Positions 7,499 through 13,367 of a DNA stretch of 14,275 bases are shown one piece after another. Below the pieces are notes generated by a model. The model was given only the letters and a program-made list of their open reading frames with translations, searched no databases and was not told the origin of the DNA. Numbering within the stretch: position 1 is the first letter of the stretch; the number at the start of each line of letters is the position of its first letter. The stretch is from Lachnospiraceae bacterium. Its GTDB lineage: Bacteria; Bacillota; Clostridia; Lachnospirales; Lachnospiraceae. The stretch covers positions 1-14,275 of the forward strand of contig JAGCRJ010000252.1 of NCBI GenBank assembly GCA_017964745.1. The letters are read 5' to 3'. The position numbers and the translations under genes were made by a program.

Positions 7499-8491
7499 AT
7501 GGCAGGTATTTTGTGGATAATAATATTGATGCTGATCATCGCGGTCATCATCATTTCGGTAAGCATAATAGCGTATAACAAACATCTCGATAAGGTAACA
7601 AAAGGCGAAGTGCATGATACTCACAGCACGATACCCGAACCGAGAAGCACGGCAAGTGTAATATACAAGATCGTGCTCATGATCATAGTGATACTGTCCT
7701 ATCTGGGGATCAGCACCGCAAACGGTATGATCGGCAGCCTTCAGAGCAGGATCGGCGAGCTTGATGCCGAAGTGAACGGGCTTCAGTTTGAGATGCAGAA
7801 TCTGAAAAGTCAGATTGAAGAAGGCGAAAGGCTTGTAAGAAACTTTGAATACAAAATATCGGATCCGGAAAATAATCTTGTTGACGTCGGATTTAAACTC
7901 TGGCTCAAGGAATTCACCCCGGACACTTCGGTGACACTGAGTATTGCGGGAAAGGATGTCGCGCTTTCAAAAGACGGTAACGGAATGTATACCGGAAACG
8001 TAACCCTGAGCCTGTTTGATAATTGTTCGGTTCCCGTTGTAAGCATTAAAAACGGTGAGCTTATCGAAAATGAAACGGTCGATTTTCCCGAAGAGCTGTT
8101 CTGGGAGTATATACCGGTTCCCATGTTCTCGTGTAATTTTGACGGTAAGGATACTTTGGGCGGAGGAACGAAATATACAGGCCAGTACAGTATGAACTTC
8201 AGCTTTCCGGAAAAGATTGAATCCGTCAGGATCACTTATTTATCCAACGGTGAAGAATTAAAGACGATGGACATCACGGAGGGAGCTTTGACCGGAGAGA
8301 TATTCACGATCGAGCAGGAACTTGGCTTCGGTGACGATCTTGTATTCAGGACGGAGGTCGTAACGAAGGACGGTTACAGGATTGAGGATTGTAAGCTTAT
8401 GATATTCCCTGCAAAGGAATATCCTTACGGATATGAATATGAAAGGATCTACGACAGCGACGGAAATCTTCTCTATGAGTGCTTATATTGA
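7499..8491 (+). CDS. Two-helix membrane protein with a coiled coil and extracytoplasmic domain, LytTR partner
   Basis: I do not recognise a named family for this 330-residue protein. Helix 1 covers about 4-26, a basic loop (27-52) should be cytoplasmic, and helix 2 covers about 54-72. A coiled coil then shows an unbroken a/d pattern: Ile78, Leu81, Ile85, Leu88, Val92, Leu95, Met99, Leu102, Ile106. The remainder (about 115-330) looks beta-rich, aromatic and acidic, with an Ig-like or sandwich-like appearance, and should face outside. The start ATG 7499 has GGAGG (7488-7492) 6 nt upstream. It forms an apparent two-gene operon with the LytTR gene and is closed by the terminator at 8511-8543. It could hold the regulator at the membrane and release it on an external signal, which is inference from gene order. 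Confidence 0.8.
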   Translation: MAGILWIIILMLIIAVIIISVSIIAYNKHLDKVTKGEVHDTHSTIPEPRSTASVIYKIVLMIIVILSYLGISTANGMIGSLQSRIGELDAEVNGLQFEMQNLKSQIEEGERLVRNFEYKISDPENNLVDVGFKLWLKEFTPDTSVTLSIAGKDVALSKDGNGMYTGNVTLSLFDNCSVPVVSIKNGELIENETVDFPEELFWEYIPVPMFSCNFDGKDTLGGGTKYTGQYSMNFSFPEKIESVRITYLSNGEELKTMDITEGALTGEIFTIEQELGFGDDLVFRTEVVTKDGYRIEDCKLMIFPAKEYPYGYEYERIYDSDGNLLYECLY

Positions 8492-8510
8492 CCGGATTAC
8501 GGGAAAAAGT

Positions 8511-8543
8511 GGCGGTGACTGCAAATGTCACCGCCTTCTTTTT
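8511..8543 (+). terminator. Rho-independent terminator of the LytTR operon
   Basis: A perfect 9-bp stem, GGCGGTGAC (8511-8519) and GTCACCGCC (8527-8535), encloses a 7-nt loop and is followed by TTCTTTTT (8536-8543). It begins 20 bp after the membrane-protein stop. It would end transcription for the LytTR pair and any read-through from the ABC operon. Confidence 0.93.
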
Positions 8544-8582
8544 ACCGAAAATATGTCAATTTGTACGATTTACGGGCTTTTT

Positions 8583-8612
8583 TTGATAAATCGGGCCTAA
8601 ACGTGATAAAAT
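8583..8612 (+). promoter_or_regulatory. Promoter of the CPCC-protein gene
   Basis: TTGATA (8583-8588) and TAAAAT (8607-8612) are separated by 18 bp, and the latter is preceded by TG plus one base (8604-8606), giving an extended -10. Transcription would start near 8619. This rules out the in-frame ATG at 8618 as translation start and supports ATG 8660, which has its own ribosome site. Confidence 0.65.
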
Positions 8613-8659
8613 ATACAATGTATCCGAAGGATAGCTATGAGGAAAGGAAGGCGCTGATT

Positions 8660-8950
8660 ATGGACAAAAACGTATTTGAAGATGCCAAGATGATGGGATC
8701 GGGCGAGATCAGATATAAGTGTCCCTGCTGCGGTTGCTATACTTTTAAAAAGAAACCTTCGGGTGACTTTGATATATGCCCCGTATGTTTCTGGGAGGAT
8801 GACTGGAAACAGTTTGACGATGAGGATCTTGAGGGCGGCGCAAACAGTGTCAGCCTCAGGCAGGCGAGAGAGAATTACAAGGCTTTCGGATGCTGCGAGG
8901 AAAGATTCAAGGGCAATGTCAGGAAGCCGACCGACGAAGAGATCGGATGA
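8660..8950 (+). CDS. CPCC-family cysteine-rich zinc-ribbon-like protein
   Basis: This 96-residue soluble protein matches the cysteine-rich CPCC family. The N-terminal half has YKCPCCGCYTF (Cys21, 23, 24, 26) and DICPVCFWEDDW (Cys40, Cys43), which probably bind a metal. It is followed by the family-typical GGANSVSLRQARENYKAFG and a C-terminal ERFKGNVRKPTDEE. Members are small proteins of poorly known function that often lie near toxin or immunity genes. The longer open frame reaches back to 8525, but that lies inside the terminator stem. I chose ATG 8660 because the AAGGAAGG-like site (8644-8651) precedes it and the predicted transcript starts near 8619. The gene is followed after 38 nt by a membrane-anchored nuclease-like protein, suggesting a pair. 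Confidence 0.85.
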   Translation: MDKNVFEDAKMMGSGEIRYKCPCCGCYTFKKKPSGDFDICPVCFWEDDWKQFDDEDLEGGANSVSLRQARENYKAFGCCEERFKGNVRKPTDEEIG

Positions 8951-8988
8951 TCTTAAGCCCGGTACTATTATATTGAGGTTTTTCGTTA

Positions 8989-9441
8989 ATGGAGAAGAGG
9001 TTCAGAATATATATTATCCTTACGCTGGCGATCCTTATGATCGCGGTCATTTCCAGCATGGTTGTGAGGATGTCCGAAAAGGAGATGGCTGAGGCCACTC
9101 AATCGGCACAGGAGCAGCAGACCGTAGCGATCCATACGGCCCAGTATTATGAGGATAAGATCCCCAATGCACCGATGTACTGTTTCAGATCACAGGAGCT
9201 TCTTGACCAGCATTACGAAAAACACGGGGTAAGCATGGGATTTGCCTCCGCACAGGAGTATGAGCTTGCCGCATCCGCCGTGGTCACGGATCCCAGAGCT
9301 CTTCATAAGACCGAGCAGGAAGACGGAGATGACGTCTACTATATAGAAGAGACCAACGAGTTTGTCGTGGTCTCTACGGATGGATATATAAGAACTTATT
9401 TCCTTCCCGATTCGGGGAAGGCATATTTTGACAGACAGTAG
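8989..9441 (+). CDS. Membrane-anchored protein with a toxin-like putative nuclease domain
   Basis: This 150-residue protein has an N-terminal hydrophobic helix (about 7-27), a Glu/Gln-rich linker (29-50) and a compact domain of about 95 residues. Conserved-looking positions are His75, Lys78 and His79 in HYEKHG, then SAQEYELAA, His106-Lys107, TNEFVVVSTDG and RTYF (Arg135, Thr136). This order of motifs resembles domains seen at the C-termini of polymorphic toxins and some phage proteins, thought to be metal-independent RNases of the BECR type. I recall the pattern rather than having searched it, so the nuclease call is tentative. ATG 8989 has GAGG (8975-8978) 10 nt upstream. No separate promoter leaves room for the ribosome site, so co-transcription with the CPCC gene is likely. 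The protein ends 1 nt from a convergent gene. Confidence 0.68.
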   Translation: MEKRFRIYIILTLAILMIAVISSMVVRMSEKEMAEATQSAQEQQTVAIHTAQYYEDKIPNAPMYCFRSQELLDQHYEKHGVSMGFASAQEYELAASAVVTDPRALHKTEQEDGDDVYYIEETNEFVVVSTDGYIRTYFLPDSGKAYFDRQ

Positions 9442-9442
9442 T

Positions 9443-10300
9443 TCACTGCCTGATCATCATAAATGCACACAGGCCTCCGCGCTTTCCGTGTGATGCCCGG
9501 TGTGAATGAAGGAATTCGCCGTTACAGCAGGTACACAGGTCGGGAACAGAAATGTTTTCGTCAGGGATGCCTGCTTTTTTCATATTCAGGAAATTTGCGC
9601 GTGTCAGGTCAAGCTGGTATTTTCCGGGGACATTTCCGTTATGAGGAAGTACCACGCCTGAATCCATACCATACGCTTCAATAAAAACATCCGCTACATC
9701 GCTTCCGACCTCATAACAGTCTGCGCATATGGAAGGACCGATGCAGGTTATCATCTCGGAAGGATTGCTTCCGTATAAGCGATGCATTTCATTTACGGTA
9801 TTCCGGCATATATTTCCTATCGTGCCTCTCCATCCGGAATGTGAGAGTGCTATCGCTTTATGCACGGGGTCGACAAAGTACAGGGGCACGCAATCGGCAT
9901 AGGAAGTGACAAGGCATACTCCGGGTTCATTTGTCATGATCCCGTCGATATCCTTGAATGATCTGGGTTTCAGGATGCCTTCGCCGAGATTGTCACGGGT
10001 TACTTCCATTACATTTGTCGTATGCTGCTGATCCGAAAAGACCATCTGCTCGCGGCTTATTCCCACCGACTCTCCGAACAGCCTGTAATTTTCCAGGACT
10101 TTTTCCCTGTCATCACCTACGGTGAACGCAAGATTCATGCTCGCGTAATATCCGGTGCTCACACCTCCGAACCTTGTCGAAAAGCCGTTGAACAGCCAGG
10201 GATACTTCTCCAGTGAAAGATAGCTTATCCTCGGAACTCCGTTATTCTCATATACTGTTGTCGTCTCTGCGCCCGGGCGCTTTTTCAAAGTGATATTCAT
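9443..10300 (-). CDS. pgeF: YfiH/LACC1-family (PgeF-like) multi-function purine enzyme
   Basis: This 285-residue protein belongs to the family once called polyphenol oxidase or laccase-domain (YfiH, YlmD, LACC1). Characterised members act on purine nucleosides (phosphorolysis, deamination), and the E. coli protein edits peptidoglycan precursors. The metal/catalytic residues are present: His93 in SDQQHTTNV, Cys137 in SYADCVPL and His154 in SHSGWRGT. GFSTRFGGVS near residue 40 and GPSICADCYEV follow the family pattern, as does the C-terminal CTCCNGEFLHSHRASHGKRGG. The start at 10300 lacks a Shine-Dalgarno sequence, and a predicted extended -10 places the transcript start exactly on the ATG. It lies 66 bp downstream of the sensor kinase on the same strand, beyond that gene's terminator. 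The purine role is known of the family, not shown here. Confidence 0.92.
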   Translation of the reverse strand: MNITLKKRPGAETTTVYENNGVPRISYLSLEKYPWLFNGFSTRFGGVSTGYYASMNLAFTVGDDREKVLENYRLFGESVGISREQMVFSDQQHTTNVMEVTRDNLGEGILKPRSFKDIDGIMTNEPGVCLVTSYADCVPLYFVDPVHKAIALSHSGWRGTIGNICRNTVNEMHRLYGSNPSEMITCIGPSICADCYEVGSDVADVFIEAYGMDSGVVLPHNGNVPGKYQLDLTRANFLNMKKAGIPDENISVPDLCTCCNGEFLHSHRASHGKRGGLCAFMMIRQ

Positions 10301-10306
10301 ACAGGT

Positions 10307-10315
10307 ATTTTACCA
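10307..10315 (-). promoter_or_regulatory. Extended -10 promoter of the YfiH-family gene
   Basis: Read on the minus strand, TGG followed by TAAAAT fits the extended -10 consensus TGnTATAAT with one mismatch in the hexamer. Standard spacing puts the first transcribed base at 10300, which is the A of the ATG. No -35 is recognisable because the kinase-gene terminator stem occupies that place. Confidence 0.45.
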
Positions 10316-10316
10316 T

Positions 10317-10360
10317 ATAAAACATCGACCGCGTCGTGATCTGATTATTACGACGCGGTC
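10317..10360 (-). terminator. Terminator hairpin after the sensor-kinase gene
   Basis: A perfect 11-bp stem, GACCGCGTCGT (10327-10337) and ACGACGCGGTC (10350-10360), encloses a 12-nt loop. It begins 6 nt after the kinase stop when read on the minus strand. The trailing T-tract is weak (TTTT at 10322-10319, four bases past the stem), so some read-through into the YfiH-family gene is plausible. Confidence 0.7.
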
Positions 10361-10366
10361 ACTTTC

Positions 10367-12463
10367 TTATTCTGAAATTCTCGGGAAGAGAAGTATTACT
10401 TTGAACAAGTCTCCGTCGACTACAAGCTTGAGCTTTCCGTTCATCAGCTCCACAAGGCTCTGCGCGATGGAAAGTCCGAGTCCGTTTCCTTCGGATCCTC
10501 GAGAACTGTCTCCTCTTGCGAAGCGCTCGAGCAGTTCGTCGCTTGTCATGTTAAGGGATTCTTTGGAGGTGTTCTTGATCTCGATTGCCGCTTCATCGGT
10601 ACCTGCACTCAGGTTCACATACACCCTCGTGCCGGGCTGCGCGTATTTAGAGACATTAGTCAGGAGATTATCGAGTACTCTCTGCAGATGCTTGGAATCC
10701 GCCATGATGCTTATGGGTTCTTCCGGAACACTGATGCGAAGATCAAGGTCCGATGCGGAGAGTTTTTCCTGATATTCACCGATCACCTGATGAAGAACCG
10801 TGTTGACGTTGCAGGGCTCAAGTTCTGCTTTCAGGTTTCCGGTTGACGCCTTTGATGCTTCGATAAGATCTTCGAGCAGTTTTTTGAGCTTGACCGACTG
10901 TCTCTCAAGGGTTTCAAGATATTCGCGGTTTGCGGGTTCGCCCTCGGGCTGTTCCTTAAGAAGCTCCACATAACTGATGATGGATGTGAGAGGTGTCTTT
11001 ATATCATGTGAGACATTGGAGATAAGCTCTGTCTTGAATCTCTCGCTCTTCATGCGGTCAGCCAGTGCAATCTCAAGTCCTTCGCCGGTCGAGTTGATGC
11101 AGTTTCCGATAGTCTTGAAATCGTAGAACATATGCTTTGTATCTACGGGTGAGGAAAGATTTCCTTCAGCCATTCTCTTTGCTCCCTTTGCAAGACGGTT
11201 GAGCTGGAGAACCGAGATCACGAACAGCGGGAACAGGATCAGTGTCTGTACAAACCATCCGGCGATCACCAGTTCCTCGGCCGAACTTTCATATGCCCCA
11301 ACCAGCACAATGAATTCCGCAAATGTACAGAGAACAGCGATTCCGATCAGTCTCCATGTAAGCCTGATATTTTCCCTGCACTGATAGCCGAGCTTTTTAA
11401 ATCCCTTTGCGACAAATGCGAAGAATCTGGCGCAGAATAATATTACGCTTACCAGGGCGAGGATGGCGAAAACGCCCGTAAGTACAATGACGAGATATCT
11501 TGTGTTTATGGCGAGATCAATCCAGGGATCGATCCTGGTAAAGAGATCGTCACATTCGTAATTTAAGGGATCGGCAACGCATGCGATGAGGTAGCAGTCT
11601 TTTCCGACGACCGGTCTTTCGACGGCAGTGGTTGAAGTGATCATGCTCCAGGTCTGGAAATCCGATTCATAGCTTACAAAGTTGTACTTTATGCCTGATT
11701 TCAGATTGCTGAGATGATCGGCAGTGCATACGATAACATCATAGGGGGTTATGTAATATATTTCACCGTTATCGGAATGCAGGACGATATTTTTGACATT
11801 CTCGTTCCATGAGGATCTGTCGTCATTCACGGCTGAGCGGACATTCCATTCTTCGAGGCCGTCATCGTAGCTGATCGTCAGTCCTACGGGAAAATAGTAG
11901 CCGTCACCGGTTATCACATATGCCATATCGGTATTCCAGACGTAGATGACTTCGGTTATTGGATGCCTTTCCTGTACCACATCTGCGTTGTCATAGGATG
12001 AATAATTGGTGATGTAGCTATAGGAGTGAAATATTGAGTCGATATTGTATATGAAGCCCGTATAGTCTCCGAGTGTCGCACTGTATCTGAAAAGTTCAGA
12101 TTTGTCACCTGCCAGGATATCATCGGGCAGGTTGCAGACCTCGTATGACGATCTGAGTCTCAGATCCACCATTGAGGGTTCATCGGTCGAATATACCGCG
12201 TATCTGAAGTTCGTGTTCTTAAGCTCGCTCATTCCGAAATCATCCTGATAGTCGGACAGAGCATATACCGCATAATCGTGCAGAAACCATTCATTTACGT
12301 TCTTGCGGAAGTATCTGGGGGAATCGTATATCCCCATATCCGCAAGGACATAGACAGCGGCGAATAAGCAGCTGAATATAAGTGAACTTATGACTGATAT
12401 GATAAACCAGAACAGAGCACCGTGCTTTCGGCGTTCTTTCAGGCCATTTTCCTGTTTCTTCAT
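10367..12463 (-). CDS. Large membrane sensor histidine kinase with a 280-residue ectodomain
   Basis: This 698-residue kinase is the partner of the regulator gene immediately upstream. Helix 1 (about 16-41) leads to an extracytoplasmic domain of about 280 residues rich in Tyr and Asp. Three further helices follow (about 323-348, 368-390, 399-420), then a HAMP-like segment (RLAKGAKRMAEGNLSSPV). The dimerisation helix carries His486 in SNVSHDIKTPLTS. The ATPase domain has NLLTNVSKYA as N-box, a non-canonical G1 stretch (KNTSKESLNMTSDELLERF) and G2 box GNGLGLSIA. ATG 12463 is preceded by a GGAAAGGA ribosome site inside the regulator's last codons; the gap is 3 nt. The ectodomain could sense an outside ligand. 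Because a xylanase lies across the divergent promoter, a plant-polysaccharide breakdown product is one possibility, unproven. Confidence 0.93.
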   Translation of the reverse strand: MKKQENGLKERRKHGALFWFIISVISSLIFSCLFAAVYVLADMGIYDSPRYFRKNVNEWFLHDYAVYALSDYQDDFGMSELKNTNFRYAVYSTDEPSMVDLRLRSSYEVCNLPDDILAGDKSELFRYSATLGDYTGFIYNIDSIFHSYSYITNYSSYDNADVVQERHPITEVIYVWNTDMAYVITGDGYYFPVGLTISYDDGLEEWNVRSAVNDDRSSWNENVKNIVLHSDNGEIYYITPYDVIVCTADHLSNLKSGIKYNFVSYESDFQTWSMITSTTAVERPVVGKDCYLIACVADPLNYECDDLFTRIDPWIDLAINTRYLVIVLTGVFAILALVSVILFCARFFAFVAKGFKKLGYQCRENIRLTWRLIGIAVLCTFAEFIVLVGAYESSAEELVIAGWFVQTLILFPLFVISVLQLNRLAKGAKRMAEGNLSSPVDTKHMFYDFKTIGNCINSTGEGLEIALADRMKSERFKTELISNVSHDIKTPLTSIISYVELLKEQPEGEPANREYLETLERQSVKLKKLLEDLIEASKASTGNLKAELEPCNVNTVLHQVIGEYQEKLSASDLDLRISVPEEPISIMADSKHLQRVLDNLLTNVSKYAQPGTRVYVNLSAGTDEAAIEIKNTSKESLNMTSDELLERFARGDSSRGSEGNGLGLSIAQSLVELMNGKLKLVVDGDLFKVILLFPRISE

Positions 12464-12466
12464 TTC

Positions 12467-13201
12467 TTATCCTTTCCGTTCCTGTTTATTTTCCAGGAAA
12501 TATCCCCTTCCCCATATCATCTTGATGTATCTCGGTTCTGACGGGTCAATCTCTATTTTTTCGCGAAGATGTCTTATATGGACGGCAACGATGCTTTCGG
12601 ATCCCATGGTGTCATCCTTCCATACGGTTTTGTAGATCTCCATGGGAGTGAAGACCTTCCCGGGATTCATCATAAGGAATCTGAGGATATCGTACTCCGT
12701 CCTGGTAAGCTTAACGGGATCGCCGTCGAGCCATACTTCCTTGGTGCGGTCGACAAGCTTTATCCGACCGCATATCATTTCATCTTCGCCGGTTCCTTGG
12801 GCGGTGTTCCCGCCCAGCTGCATATATCTGCGCAGTCCGGATCTGACTCTTGCCATGAGTTCCACCGGATTAAAGGGCTTGGTGACATAGTCATCGGCAC
12901 CCAGATTGAGACCGAGTATCTTGTCGGTATCTTCGCTTTTTGCCGTGAGCATTATGACCGGAACGTTGCTGACCTCTCTGATCTTGGAAAGAGCTGTTAC
13001 ACCGTCCATGACGGGCATCATGATATCGAGCAGTACAAGATGGATATCCTCTTTTTCGATCGCTTCAAGGGCTTCTCTGCCGTTTCCTGCCGTAAGTACG
13101 TTGTAGCCTTCGGATTTCAGGAATATCGAGATGGCATTGGCAATGTCTTTTTCATCGTCACATACGAGCACGGTGAGTTTGGAATTCTCTTTTTCATTCA
13201 T
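12467..13201 (-). CDS. OmpR-family response regulator
   Basis: This 244-residue regulator has a receiver domain (about 9-125) with Asp15-Asp16, phospho-acceptor Asp59 in VLLDIMMP, switch Thr86 in MLTAKSED and Lys108 in TKPF. A Gly/Gln linker leads to a winged-helix domain (about 142-236) with LTRTEYDILRFLMMNPGKVF and VAVHIRHLREKIEIDP, ending in MIWGRGYFL. All key residues are present. The start ATG 13201 has AAGGAGA (13214-13220) upstream. It forms an operon with the kinase and is divergent from the xylanase, with 166 bp between the two starts. That arrangement is often seen when a regulator acts on the neighbouring gene and on itself. The TTTAAG boxes and the palindrome between them are candidate binding sites. 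Confidence 0.95.
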   Translation of the reverse strand: MNEKENSKLTVLVCDDEKDIANAISIFLKSEGYNVLTAGNGREALEAIEKEDIHLVLLDIMMPVMDGVTALSKIREVSNVPVIMLTAKSEDTDKILGLNLGADDYVTKPFNPVELMARVRSGLRRYMQLGGNTAQGTGEDEMICGRIKLVDRTKEVWLDGDPVKLTRTEYDILRFLMMNPGKVFTPMEIYKTVWKDDTMGSESIVAVHIRHLREKIEIDPSEPRYIKMIWGRGYFLENKQERKG

Positions 13202-13222
13202 AAGTCCGACTGGTCTCCTTTT

Positions 13223-13262
13223 TTGTGATCACAAGCATATTTTGACACATAAAAATTTAAGA
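13223..13262 (-). promoter_or_regulatory. Candidate promoter and operator of the regulator gene
   Basis: On the minus strand, TATGCT (13239-13234) is the best -10. A weak -35 TCTTAA (13262-13257) lies 17 bp further up and overlaps a TTTAAG box. A perfect 12-bp palindrome, TTGTGATCACAA (13223-13234), covers the end of the -10 and the predicted start near 13227, a position suited to a repressor. The palindrome contains TGTGA and TCACA without the usual six-base spacer of CRP/FNR sites. Confidence 0.35.
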
Positions 13263-13278
13263 ATCTATGCGTTATTTC

Positions 13279-13333
13279 TTTAAGATTTAATTAAATAATG
13301 GCGGAAAACGTATTATAATATAAGGGAATTCCC
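13279..13333 (+). promoter_or_regulatory. Candidate promoter of the GH10 xylanase with operator elements
   Basis: TATAAT at 13314-13319 is a perfect -10. The best -35, TTAAAT (13291-13296, 17-bp spacer), is poor, which fits an activator-dependent promoter. A TTTAAG box (13279-13284) sits just upstream of that -35, and another copy lies at 13256-13261. A perfect palindrome GGGAATTCCC (13324-13333) spans the predicted start near 13326. GGCGGAA (13300-13306) and its inverted copy TTCCGCC (13346-13352) flank the whole start region. Confidence 0.5.
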
Positions 13334-13367
13334 GATTAATCACAATTCCGCCCCAACAGGAGGGATC

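Noticed and set aside
10290..10772. Plus-strand open frame of 160 codons opposite the large kinase's ATPase domain
   Set aside because: Ser/Leu-rich antisense translation that crosses the terminator hairpin; not a gene.
12569..13228. Plus-strand open frame of 219 codons opposite the second response regulator
   Set aside because: It is antisense to a complete OmpR-type gene with all catalytic residues; the translation shows no domain.
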